Shown here: one piece after another, positions 1-9,778 of the stretch
Layout: every line of letters starts with the position of its first letter
How positions within the stretch are numbered: position 1 is the first letter of the stretch
Source of the DNA: Pseudomonas fulva
Lineage (GTDB): Bacteria; Pseudomonadota; Gammaproteobacteria; Pseudomonadales; Pseudomonadaceae
Reading direction: 5' to 3'
Assembly (NCBI RefSeq): GCF_023517795.1
Contig: NZ_CP082928.1
Location: 62,001 to 126,000, forward strand
Length of the DNA: 64,000 nt
The notes under the pieces: generated by a model
What the model saw: only the letters and a program-made list of their open reading frames with translations
Database searches by the model: none
What the model was told of the DNA's origin: nothing
Program-made: the position numbers and the translations under genes

Positions 1-1017
1 CAGATCGCCGTGGGCCAGAGCTGGCTCGCTGCCGATGGCCAGGTAAGCAATGCACCGGCCAACGGCAAGGCCGAATACGCCATTCAGGTCCGCTCCTCGC
101 GCTACCCCTTCCAGGTTGCCGGCGGTTACCCGCCCGGCGCCACCGTACAGTACATGCAGGATCACTATCAGCCGCAGTGGTTGCTGTTCCTGGTCCTGGG
201 CGCCCTGGCGGGCGCCGGCAGCTACCGCCTCAGCCTGCGCGCTACCTCCCCCGGCACGGCGCTCAAGCGCGCCATGGAAGCCGACGAATTCATTCCCCAT
301 TACCAGCCGGTGGTGGATGCCGAGACCCGGCAATGGTGCGGCGTCGAGACACTGATGCGCTGGCAGCACCCCAGCGAAGGCCTGGTGCCGCCGAACCAGT
401 TCATCCCCCTGGCCGAACGCCTGGGTTTGATCGTGCCGATGACCCGCACGCTGATGCGCCACATCCGCGAAGACTTCGCCAGCCGCGCCGAACAGCTGCC
501 CATGGGCTTTCATGTCGGCGTCAATATCACCGCGGCGCATTGCCAGGATCTGCAACTGATCGATGAATGCCGCGATTTCCTCGCCGCCTTCACCCCCGGA
601 CGGATCACCCTGGTTCTCGAGCTGACCGAACGGCAGATGATCACCCCGACCGCGACCACCGAGCAGTTGTTCGCCGAGCTGCGCCAGCTGGGCGTGCGCA
701 TCGCCATCGACGACTTCGGCACCGGCCATTCGAGCCTGGCCTACCTGCGCGAATTTCGGGTCGACGTGCTGAAGATCGATCGCAGCTTCATCTCGATGGT
801 CGACTCACACTCGTTGTCCCGGCACCTGCTCGACAACATCCTCGACCTGGCCACCCGTCTGCAGCTAGACCTGGTCGCCGAGGGCGTGGAAAGCGCCGAA
901 CAGGGCCGGTACCTGACGCAACGTGGGGTGCGCTTTCTGCAAGGCTTTCACTTCGCGCGACCGATGCCTGCCGCCCCGCTGTTCGATACGCTGCGCACGC
1001 CACCGACACAGCTATAG
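1..1017 (+). CDS. Membrane-anchored EAL-domain cyclic-di-GMP phosphodiesterase, C-terminal part
   Basis: The reading frame is open from base 1, so the gene starts upstream of the window; 338 residues are visible. The first ~55 residues look like the end of a periplasmic sensor domain (CSS-motif type), followed by one membrane helix at about residues 60-77 and then an EAL domain to the end. Catalytic features of active EAL enzymes are all visible: E-T-L-M-R in place of the usual E-A-L-x-R, the Asn of VNITA, the Glu of LELTERQ, the Asp pair of DDFGTG, the Lys of KIDRSF, the Glu of EGVES and the Gln of QGFHFA. It should hydrolyse c-di-GMP to pGpG at the inner membrane in response to a periplasmic signal. 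No GGDEF domain is seen in the visible part. The sensor ligand cannot be told. Confidence 0.9.
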   Translation, partial: QIAVGQSWLAADGQVSNAPANGKAEYAIQVRSSRYPFQVAGGYPPGATVQYMQDHYQPQWLLFLVLGALAGAGSYRLSLRATSPGTALKRAMEADEFIPHYQPVVDAETRQWCGVETLMRWQHPSEGLVPPNQFIPLAERLGLIVPMTRTLMRHIREDFASRAEQLPMGFHVGVNITAAHCQDLQLIDECRDFLAAFTPGRITLVLELTERQMITPTATTEQLFAELRQLGVRIAIDDFGTGHSSLAYLREFRVDVLKIDRSFISMVDSHSLSRHLLDNILDLATRLQLDLVAEGVESAEQGRYLTQRGVRFLQGFHFARPMPAAPLFDTLRTPPTQL

Positions 1018-1023
1018 GAAGAA

Positions 1024-1048
1024 GAAACCCGGCACTGGGCCGGGTTTC
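1024..1048. terminator. Bidirectional intrinsic terminator
   Basis: Perfect 10-bp stem GAAACCCGGC / GCCGGGTTTC with a 5-nt loop lies between the converging EAL gene and dctM. The A/T ends of the stem supply a short U tract in both directions. Confidence 0.8.
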
Positions 1049-1081
1049 TGGGTCACGGGATGAACCTCAGGACAGTTCCGC

Positions 1082-2362
1082 TTACATCCCCAGCCAGTTC
1101 GGCAGGCCCAGGGAAATGAACGGCACGTAGGTCACCAGGATCAGGAACGCCAGCATCACCAAGAGCCACGGCGACACGGCGCGCACCGTGCGGGTCAGCG
1201 GCATGCCGGTGACCGCCGAGGTGACGAACAGGTTGAGCCCGGTCGGCGGGGTAATCAGGCCGATCTCCATGTTCACCACCATGATGATGCCCAGGTGGAT
1301 CGGGTCGATGCCCAGCTGCATGGCGATCGGAAACAGGATCGGCGCCAGGATCAGGATGATCGCCGACGGCTCCATGAAGGTGCCGGCGACCAGCAGCACG
1401 ATGTTCACCACGATCAGGAACTCGATGGGGCTGAAGCCCTGATCCACGACCCAGGCGGTGATCGACTGTGGGATCTGCTCGGTGGTCAGCACGTGGGCGA
1501 ACAGCATGGCGTTGGCGATGATGAACATCAGCACCACGCTGAGCTTGCCGGCCTCGATGAACACCTTCGGGCACTCGCGAACGGTCATGTCCTTGTAGAT
1601 GAAGATCGCCACGAACGCCGCGTACACCGCCGCCACTGCAGCGGCTTCGGTCGGCGTGAACATGCCCGAGTAGATGCCGCCGAGGATGATCACGATCAGC
1701 GCCAGGCCCCAGCCGGCCTTGCGCCCGGCGGTGAGGATCTCGGCCAGCGAGGCGCGCGGCAGCGACGGCATGTTCTTCACTCGGGCGATGATGTAGATGG
1801 TGATCATCAGGAACACGCCCAGCAGCAGGCCCGGCACCACGCCGGCCATGAACAGCTTGCCCACCGAGGTCTCGGTCGCGGTGGCGTAGACCACCATGAC
1901 GATCGACGGCGGAATCAGGATGCCCAGGGTCCCGGCGTTACAGACGATGCCGGCAGCGAACTCCTTCTTGTAGCCCGAGCGCACCATACCGGCGATGACG
2001 ATCGAGCCGACCGCCGCCACGGTGGCCGGCGACGAACCGCTCAGCGCGGCGAACAGCATGCACGCCAGGATCGCGGCGATGGCCAGGCCGCCCTTGATAT
2101 GGCCGACGCAGGCGTTGGCGAAATCGATCAATCGGCGGGCCACGCCGCCGCTGGTCATGAACGCGCCGGACAGCAGGAAGAACGGAATGGCCAGCAGCGT
2201 GTAGTGCTCGCTGGTCTCGAACAGCTTGATCGCCAGCGAACGCACCGAGTCGTTGCTGAAGAACAGGATGGTCATGGCCCCGGACAAACCCAGGGAAATC
2301 GCCACCGGAATGCCGATGAACATCAGCGCGAACAGGGCGACGAACAGAAATGCGATGGTCAT
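1082..2362 (-). CDS. dctM: TRAP transporter large permease, DctM
   Basis: 426-residue, very hydrophobic protein of the DctM family, the ion-coupled translocation subunit of a tripartite TRAP carrier in the inner membrane. It begins MTIAFLFVALFALMF and has about twelve helices; the G-x-P and N-rich patterns typical of DctM (for example ITPPTGLNLFV near the C-terminus) are present. The frame is open further upstream, but the ATG at 2362 overlaps the dctQ stop as ATGA, so translational coupling fixes this start. It forms a unit with dctQ and, after a 302-bp gap, the VOC gene and dctP upstream. The neighbouring enzymes suggest a C5/C6 dicarboxylate such as itaconate or 3-hydroxy-3-methylglutarate as cargo; the substrate is inferred. 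Confidence 0.92.
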   Translation of the reverse strand: MTIAFLFVALFALMFIGIPVAISLGLSGAMTILFFSNDSVRSLAIKLFETSEHYTLLAIPFFLLSGAFMTSGGVARRLIDFANACVGHIKGGLAIAAILACMLFAALSGSSPATVAAVGSIVIAGMVRSGYKKEFAAGIVCNAGTLGILIPPSIVMVVYATATETSVGKLFMAGVVPGLLLGVFLMITIYIIARVKNMPSLPRASLAEILTAGRKAGWGLALIVIILGGIYSGMFTPTEAAAVAAVYAAFVAIFIYKDMTVRECPKVFIEAGKLSVVLMFIIANAMLFAHVLTTEQIPQSITAWVVDQGFSPIEFLIVVNIVLLVAGTFMEPSAIILILAPILFPIAMQLGIDPIHLGIIMVVNMEIGLITPPTGLNLFVTSAVTGMPLTRTVRAVSPWLLVMLAFLILVTYVPFISLGLPNWLGM

Positions 2363-2991
2363 CGTTTGGCCTCCGTCTCTTCGGCGAGTTTGATGGCGTC
2401 TTCGACTTCGCCGTGACCACCAAAACCAATCTGCTTGTCCTGGATCACCCGCACCAGCACCTGGGCGAAACGCAGGAACATCAACGAGAAGCCAATCGGC
2501 ACGATCATCACGATGTGCCACTGCTGCACGCCGAAACGGTCCAGGTCCTCGGCACCGGTGCCGAGGGTGAACAGCAGCGCCACCCACTGCTCGCTGGAGT
2601 AGGCCATCAGCGCGCAGTAACCCAGGCAGATCACCAGGGCGAAAATCGCCACGGCCTTCTGCAGGGCGGGCTGGAACATGCGCACCAGCAGGTCGACGCC
2701 GATGTGCGCACCGATGCGCACACCCCAGGCCAGGCCGACGAAGATCAGCCAGCCGAACATGGCCTTGGTCAGGGCCACGCTCCAGGTCATTTCCTGGGCG
2801 ACATAGAGGATGCCGTCACCGATGGCGAACAGCGCATCGTTGCCGAACGGCAGGGCATCACCCAGGGCGTAGAAAACACCGTAGAGGTTGTTGAATACCA
2901 CGTACGAGAAGGTGACCAGGGTCATCGCCGCGAGCAGGAACGCCACGGCGATCTCCTCGAGCTGATCCCACAGGCGCTGCAACGCATTCAT
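2359..2991 (-). CDS. dctQ: TRAP transporter small permease, DctQ
   Basis: 210-residue protein with four predicted membrane helices, the DctQ layout, but with a longer N-terminal part and inter-helix loop than the usual ~160-180 residues. DctQ pairs with DctM to form the membrane half of a TRAP transporter; the substrate is delivered by periplasmic DctP. Its stop overlaps the dctM start (ATGA). Upstream on the same strand, the VOC gene is 302 bp away with a palindromic repeat in between, so dctQM may have its own promoter or be fed from the dctP-VOC transcript. There is no dctQM beside the second dctP of this window, so this permease pair may serve both binding proteins. Confidence 0.88.
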   Translation of the reverse strand: MNALQRLWDQLEEIAVAFLLAAMTLVTFSYVVFNNLYGVFYALGDALPFGNDALFAIGDGILYVAQEMTWSVALTKAMFGWLIFVGLAWGVRIGAHIGVDLLVRMFQPALQKAVAIFALVICLGYCALMAYSSEQWVALLFTLGTGAEDLDRFGVQQWHIVMIVPIGFSLMFLRFAQVLVRVIQDKQIGFGGHGEVEDAIKLAEETEAKR

Positions 2992-3176
2992 CAGCGGTCT
3001 CCCAGAGAGAGTTGTTGTAATTGTTTTGCCAAGCCGACTCTAACCCCGGCGTCTGGCGGGCCGTTATTCACGATTGGTAAACGCGGCCTTCGGCCCCGGT
3101 GAATAGCTCACGCCGGACGGCGCTCAGTGCTGTCGACACGCCAGGATCGGCAAGATCAAGGCGTAAGCGGCCATTT

Positions 3177-3253
3177 GTAGGGTGGACGACGCTTGATCCG
3201 TCCACCGCTCTGCGATCGCGATGGTGGATGAAAAGAGCGTCATCCACCCTACG
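3177..3253. repeat. GTAGGGTGGA palindromic repeat, copy 1 (full)
   Basis: A 77-bp imperfect palindrome begins GTAGGGTGGACGACGCT and ends AGCGTCATCCACCCTAC. It has an inner inverted pair around TCCACCGCTCTGCGATCGCGATGGTGGA. It occupies the 302-bp gap between the VOC gene and dctQ; the rest of that gap (2992-3176, 3254-3293) shows nothing recognisable. Related copies lie at 7109, 15262 and 28926. Confidence 0.85.
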
Positions 3254-3293
3254 TCTCCATCCGCGCTCTAACAGCCGTCGAACATTGCAAAAC

Positions 3294-3671
3294 TCACACC
3301 TGTTCGGAGATTTCAATCAGGTTCAGATCCGGATCACGCAGGTACACCGACCTGATCGGGCCCGTGGCGCCGGTGCGCATCACCGGCCCCTCGATGATCG
3401 GCCAGCCGACCCGCTGCAAGTGCGCGATCACCTCGTCCAGGGGCTGACTGGCGATAAAGCACAGGTCCAGCGCACCCGGCACCGGCAGGTGAGCCTTGGG
3501 CTCGAACTCCTGGCCGCGCACGTGCAGGTTGACCTTCTGGTTGCCGAAGCAGAACGCCTTGCGGCCATTGCCGAAGGTTTCCAGGCGCATGCCCAGCACC
3601 TCGACATAGAAATGCGTGGTCGCGTCGGCATCGGTAGCGGTCAGTACCAGATGATCAAGATGATCGAGCAT
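3294..3671 (-). CDS. VOC-family (glyoxalase/dioxygenase fold) protein
   Basis: 125-residue single-domain vicinal-oxygen-chelate protein. Two beta-alpha-beta-beta-beta repeats are visible: MLDHLDHLVLTATD at the start, with the first metal-ligand His in DHLVL, and YLRDPDLNLIEI near the end, with the terminal Glu ligand. The start at 3671 is chosen because GGAGA stands 6 nt upstream and an upstream in-frame Met would overlap the dctP coding end. Genes of this type are part of the Pseudomonas itaconate cluster (PA0880-like); the reaction there is not settled to my knowledge. Here it sits between dctP and dctQM, 13 nt after dctP, which suggests co-transcription. A generic lactoylglutathione-lyase-like role is the alternative. 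Confidence 0.8.
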   Translation of the reverse strand: MLDHLDHLVLTATDADATTHFYVEVLGMRLETFGNGRKAFCFGNQKVNLHVRGQEFEPKAHLPVPGALDLCFIASQPLDEVIAHLQRVGWPIIEGPVMRTGATGPIRSVYLRDPDLNLIEISEQV

Positions 3672-3684
3672 GGCGATCTCCGTT

Positions 3685-5708
<2,024 letters not shown>

Positions 5709-5784
5709 GGCAGGCTCCGCTTCGTGGCTGGCGAAAGATCGATGCCCATGGTGAGGGCACTGGACCGCAGTCGGCACCATAAGC

Positions 5785-5801
5785 CTTCGTGTAGCACGAA
5801 G
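5785..5801. promoter_or_regulatory. Candidate LysR binding site
   Basis: Perfect 7-bp inverted repeat CTTCGTG-TAG-CACGAAG in the 180-bp gap between the divergent lysR (5708) and CoA-transferase (5889). It contains the T-N11-A spacing of LysR boxes (T5787, A5799). Confidence 0.55.
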
Positions 5802-5888
5802 CCAGACTTGGCGATTGACTGATTGCGGTGGGCCGCGCCCTGGGCGATGCTCGGCGCCATCAGACCCCAAGTCATCGGGAAGCCGCAC

Positions 5889-7094
5889 ATGCCTGCCAAC
5901 ACAACCGTTGCACCCATGGCCCTGGCCGGCCTCAAGGTCATCGAAATGGGCCAGCTGATCGCCGGGCCGTTCGCCAGCAAGCTGCTCGGCGAATTCGGCG
6001 CCGAGGTGATCAAGATCGAGCCGCCGGGCGTCGGCGACCCGCTGCGCAAGTGGCGCAAGATCAAGGACGGCACCTCGCTCTGGTGGCACGTGCAGTCGCG
6101 CAACAAGCGCTCACTGACCCTCGACCTGAAGCAGGCCGAAGCCCAGGACATCGTCCGCCAGCTGGTGGCCGAGGCCGACGTCCTGGTGGAGAATTTCCGC
6201 CCCGGTACGCTGGAAGGCTGGGGCCTGGGCTACGAGGCGCTGAAGGCGATCAACCCGCGACTGATCATGCTGCGCATCTCCGGCTACGGGCAGACCGGCC
6301 CCTACCGCGACCTGCCCGGTTTCGGGGTGATCGGCGAAGCCATGGGTGGCCTGCGCCACCTCTCCGGCTATGCCGGCCAGGCGCCGGTGCGGGTCGGGGT
6401 GAGCATCGGTGATTCGCTGTCCTCGCTGTACGGGGTGATTGGCGTGCTGCTGGCCCTGCAGGAGCGGGGGCGCAGCGGCGAAGGCCAGGAGATCGACGTG
6501 GCGCTGTACGAGTCGGTGTTCGCCATGATGGAAAGCCTGGTGCCCGAATACGACGCCTTCGGCTACGTCCGCGAACCGGCTGGCAGCGCCCTGCCCGGCA
6601 TCACGCCGTCCAACTCCTACCCCTGCAACGACGGCCGCTACGTGCTGATCGCCGGCAACGGCGACAGCATCTACAAACGCCTGATGACCCTGATCGGCCG
6701 TGACGACCTGGGCAACGACCCACGCCTGGCGCACAACGACGGGCGCAGCCGGCACGCCGAGCTGATCGATACCGCCATCGGCGAATGGACCGCTCAGCGC
6801 GGCCGCGACGAGGTGATCGAAGCGCTCAAGGGCGCCCGGGTGCCGGCGGGCTATCCCTACACCGCCGCCGATATCGTCAGCGACCCCCATTACCTGGCGC
6901 GGCAGATGATCGAGACGGTGCAGACGCCCGTCGGCCCGCTCAAGGTGCCAGGCGTACTACCCAAACTCAGCCGCACGCCAGGGCGCATCGGTGCAGGCGG
7001 CCCGCAGCTCGGCGAGCACAGCGAAGACATCCTCGCCGGGCTCGGCCTGAGCGCCGAACAGGTCGCCGGCCTGCGTGAGCGCGGGATTATCTAG
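5889..7094 (+). CDS. Class III (CaiB/BaiF) CoA-transferase
   Basis: 401-residue family III CoA-transferase, expected to move CoA between dicarboxylates such as succinyl-CoA and an incoming acid. The start at 5889 follows GGGAAG by 7 nt; the frame is open 22 codons further upstream without a good ribosome site. Family blocks include LKVIEMGQLIAGPFASKLLGE, VEVIKIEPPG-like AEVIKIEPPG and ISGYGQTGPY. The catalytic aspartate expected in the block after ISGYGQTGP appears to be Gly146 (GFGVIGEAMGG, with Glu150 nearby), unlike the second family member at 15398, which has Asp145. The next gene is an HMG-CoA-lyase-like enzyme, so I infer activation of 3-hydroxy-3-methylglutarate, citramalate or a related acid to its CoA ester followed by cleavage. 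Confidence 0.88.
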   Translation: MPANTTVAPMALAGLKVIEMGQLIAGPFASKLLGEFGAEVIKIEPPGVGDPLRKWRKIKDGTSLWWHVQSRNKRSLTLDLKQAEAQDIVRQLVAEADVLVENFRPGTLEGWGLGYEALKAINPRLIMLRISGYGQTGPYRDLPGFGVIGEAMGGLRHLSGYAGQAPVRVGVSIGDSLSSLYGVIGVLLALQERGRSGEGQEIDVALYESVFAMMESLVPEYDAFGYVREPAGSALPGITPSNSYPCNDGRYVLIAGNGDSIYKRLMTLIGRDDLGNDPRLAHNDGRSRHAELIDTAIGEWTAQRGRDEVIEALKGARVPAGYPYTAADIVSDPHYLARQMIETVQTPVGPLKVPGVLPKLSRTPGRIGAGGPQLGEHSEDILAGLGLSAEQVAGLRERGII

Positions 7095-7108
7095 TACTAG
7101 CCAGACGC

Positions 7109-7140
7109 GTAGGGTGGACAACGCGAAGCTTGTCCACCGC
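7109..7140. repeat. GTAGGGTGGA repeat, copy 2 (partial)
   Basis: GTAGGGTGGACAACGCG followed by the inverse TTGTCCACC matches one half of the longer element seen at 3177 and 28926; the distal arm is missing. It lies in the gap between the CoA-transferase and the lyase, so those two genes may be separated by a hairpin in the transcript. Confidence 0.7.
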
Positions 7141-7228
7141 CTCTTGCGCCTGCCACAGACCGTAGGCACTGCTCCCAGGTGTCGCCGCGCTCGACCCGGT
7201 CTACACCCGACACAATCAGGACCTCCCC

Positions 7229-8164
7229 ATGACCAAACGCCTTTATATCCAGGACGTCGCCACCCGCGACGGCTTCCAGATCGAAGCCAGCTTCGTGCCC
7301 ACCGACGCCAAGATCGCCTTGATCGACAGGCTGTCGCAAACCGGCCTGGCAAAGATCGAGGTCACCTCCTTCACCTCGCCCAAGGCGATTCCCAATCTGC
7401 GCGATGCCGAAGACGTGATGCGCGGCATCAAGCGCGTCGACGGCGTGGAATACACCGTGCTGGTGCCCAACGTGCGCGGCTGCGAGCGGGCGTTGTCCTG
7501 CGAAGTGGACGAGATCAACCTGGTGATGTCGGCCAGCGACACCCACGGCCTGGCCAACCTGCGCATGACGCCGGAGCAGTCGCTTGCGCAGTTTCGCGAG
7601 ATCATCGAGGTCAGCCGTGGTAGCGGCGTGTTTATCAACGCCTCGCTGTCGACCACCTTTGGCTGCCCGTTCGAAGGCGAGGTGGCGGAAACCCGCGTGC
7701 ATGAGTTGACCGAGCGCTTGCTGGAGATCGGCGTGCAGGGCGTGACCCTGTGCGACACCACCGGCATGGCCGACCCGGCCCAGGTCGAACGCATCTGCCG
7801 CGCGTCGCTGCAGCGCTGGCCCGAAGCGGTGTTCACCGCGCACTTTCACAACACCCGCGGCATGGGCCTGGCCAATGCCCTGGCGGCGCTGAACGCCGGC
7901 ATCGAGCGCTTCGATGCCTCCCTCGGCGGCCTCGGCGGCTGCCCCTATGCGCCAGGCGCCAGCGGCAATATCTGCACCGAGGACCTAGTGCACATGTTCC
8001 AGCGCATGGGCCTGCAGACGGGGGTGAATCTGGATCTGCTGCTGGCCGCGGCAGCCACCCTGCCCGAGCTGATCGGCCACGAGGTGCCGGGCGCGATCCT
8101 CAAGGCCGGCACTTCAGAACGCCGTTATCCCAAACCGAAATGGATGAGCGAGGCGCAAGCCTGA
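7229..8164 (+). CDS. HMG-CoA-lyase-like (DRE-TIM) acyl-CoA lyase
   Basis: 311-residue TIM-barrel lyase of the hydroxymethylglutaryl-CoA lyase family. Seen: RDG at residues 13-15 (base and metal-binding Asp), HFH at 205-207 (metal ligands) and the signature SLGGLGGCPYAPGASGN with the active-site Cys238. It should cleave a 3-hydroxy-3-methyl-acyl-CoA to acetyl-CoA plus a keto acid (acetoacetate from HMG-CoA, pyruvate from citramalyl-CoA). Two positions depart from the mitochondrial-type enzyme: VATRDGFQIE for VGPRDGLQNE and HFHNTRGMGLAN for HCHDTYGQALAN, so substrate choice may have shifted. It follows the CoA-transferase by 134 bp on the same strand, consistent with an activation-then-cleavage pair. 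The leader GGACCTCCCC before the ATG gives only a weak ribosome site. Confidence 0.87.
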   Translation: MTKRLYIQDVATRDGFQIEASFVPTDAKIALIDRLSQTGLAKIEVTSFTSPKAIPNLRDAEDVMRGIKRVDGVEYTVLVPNVRGCERALSCEVDEINLVMSASDTHGLANLRMTPEQSLAQFREIIEVSRGSGVFINASLSTTFGCPFEGEVAETRVHELTERLLEIGVQGVTLCDTTGMADPAQVERICRASLQRWPEAVFTAHFHNTRGMGLANALAALNAGIERFDASLGGLGGCPYAPGASGNICTEDLVHMFQRMGLQTGVNLDLLLAAAATLPELIGHEVPGAILKAGTSERRYPKPKWMSEAQA

Positions 8165-8185
8165 TCGCTCGACCCTAGCCTGCGG

Positions 8186-8235
8186 TTGAGCGATGCGATA
8201 CCCAGGACGCTGTTCCCGGGTATCGCTTGGCTCAA
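8186..8235. terminator. Bidirectional hairpin terminator
   Basis: Nested inverted repeats TTGAGC (8186-8191) with GCTCAA (8230-8235), and GCGATACCC (8195-8203) with GGGTATCGC (8218-8226), separate the lyase gene from the converging efflux operon. There is no long T tract, so termination strength is uncertain. Confidence 0.6.
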
Positions 8236-8247
8236 TACCGGGCTACC

Positions 8248-9777
8248 TCAATGCCCGCCGCCCGACTCCGCAGCGCCCTTGGCCGAGAACGGCGGCTTGG
8301 CCAGGTAGATGATCAGGATCAGGCCGAAGAACAGCCAGCCCATCAGGGTGAAATAGTCCACCGTGGAGAGCATGTAGGCCTGGCTTTCCACCACCTGGTC
8401 GATCTGCAGGTAGGCCGATTGCGACGCACCGCCAAGCTGCTCCAGGTACTGATGGGTGGCCGGGTCGTAGGGCGTGACGTGCTCGGTGAGCTGGGCGTGG
8501 TGGTAGATCTCCCGGCGGTGCCAGATCCAGGTGGTCAGCGACGAGGCGAAGCTGCCGCCCAGCACGCGCAGGAAGGTGGCCAGGCCCGAGCCGTCGGCGA
8601 TGTCCTTGGGCGGCAGGCTGGAGAGCAGGATGCTGGTGGTCGGCATGAAGAACAGCGCGATACCCAGGCCCATGAATACCTGCACCTCGGCGATATGCCG
8701 GTAGTCCACCTCGGTGTTGAACGAGGCGCGCATGAAGCACGAGGCGCCGATCACCAGGAACGAGCCGCCGGCCAGCAGGCGCAAATCGAACTTGTGGGCG
8801 TACTTGCCCACCAGTGGCGACAGGAACAGCGGCAGGATGCCGATCGGCGCAGCCGCCAACCCTGCCCAGATCGGCGTATAGCCCAGCTGGGTCTGCAGCC
8901 ACTGGGGCAGCAGCAGATTGATGCCGAAGAAGCCCGAGTAGCCGAGCACCAGCGCCAGGGTGCCGAAGGTGAAGTTGCGGTACATGAACAGGCGCAGGTT
9001 GATGATCGGATGCTGGTCGGTCAGCTCCCAGATCACCAGGGCCACCAGTGCGATCACCGAGATGGCGGTACCGATCTGGATAAAGGTCGACTCGAACCAG
9101 TCCAGGTCGTTGCCCTTGTCGAGCACTACCTGCAGCACGCCGACGCCCAGCACCAGCAGCATCAGCCCCACGTAGTCGATGGGCTGGTGCTCGGTGGTTT
9201 CCGGGCGGTTGCGCATCTGCGTCCACACCACCAGGGTGGCGAGGATGCCGATGGGCACGTTGATGAAGAAGATCCACGGCCAGCTGTAGCTGTCGGTGAT
9301 CCAGCCGCCGGCAATCGGCCCGATGATCGGCGCCACCACCGTGACCATGGCCAGCAGCGCCAGGGCCATGCCCCGCTTGGCGCTGGGAAAGATCGCCAGC
9401 AGCAGCGTCTGCGCCATGGGGTACAGCGGCCCGGCGACCAGCCCCTGCAGGGCGCGGAACACCACCAGCTCGGGCATCGAACGGGCGATGCCACACAGGA
9501 ACGAGGTGATCACGAACAGCACCACCGCGGCGAGGAACAGCTTCACCTCGCCGAAACGCCGCGCCAGCCAGCCGGTCAGCGGCAAGGCGATGGCGTTGCA
9601 CACGGCGAACGAGGTGATCACCCAGGTGCCCTGCTCCGAGCTGACGCCCAGGTTGCCGGAAATGGTCGGCAGGGCGACGTTGGCGATGGTGGTGTCGAGC
9701 ACCTGCATGAAGGTCGCCAGGGAGATGCCGATGGTGGCCAGCAGCATGCTGGCCGGGCGGAAATTGGCGTCGCTCAT
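8248..9777 (-). CDS. emrB: DHA2-family MFS drug exporter, EmrB-like
   Basis: 509-residue inner-membrane antiporter of the 14-helix DHA2 type. Motif C of drug antiporters is recognisable (GPIAGGWITDSYSWPWIFFINVPIG), as is the N-terminal FMQVLDTTIANVALPTI segment, typical of EmrB. It exports hydrophobic toxicants by proton exchange through the adaptor and outer-membrane channel encoded just upstream. The start at 9777 (MSDANFRP) lies one base after the adaptor stop; a start further upstream would overlap the adaptor. It is the last gene of the marR-OMF-adaptor-exporter operon. The cargo is unknown. Confidence 0.92.
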   Translation of the reverse strand: MSDANFRPASMLLATIGISLATFMQVLDTTIANVALPTISGNLGVSSEQGTWVITSFAVCNAIALPLTGWLARRFGEVKLFLAAVVLFVITSFLCGIARSMPELVVFRALQGLVAGPLYPMAQTLLLAIFPSAKRGMALALLAMVTVVAPIIGPIAGGWITDSYSWPWIFFINVPIGILATLVVWTQMRNRPETTEHQPIDYVGLMLLVLGVGVLQVVLDKGNDLDWFESTFIQIGTAISVIALVALVIWELTDQHPIINLRLFMYRNFTFGTLALVLGYSGFFGINLLLPQWLQTQLGYTPIWAGLAAAPIGILPLFLSPLVGKYAHKFDLRLLAGGSFLVIGASCFMRASFNTEVDYRHIAEVQVFMGLGIALFFMPTTSILLSSLPPKDIADGSGLATFLRVLGGSFASSLTTWIWHRREIYHHAQLTEHVTPYDPATHQYLEQLGGASQSAYLQIDQVVESQAYMLSTVDYFTLMGWLFFGLILIIYLAKPPFSAKGAAESGGGH

Positions 9778-9778
9778 G

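Noticed and set aside
1295..2416. 373-codon plus-strand frame opposite dctM
   Set aside because: His/Gln/Asp-rich shadow typical of antisense to membrane-protein genes; dctM is well supported.
3177..3253. CRISPR-like repeat array
   Set aside because: The repeats are isolated palindromes kilobases apart without regular spacers or cas genes.
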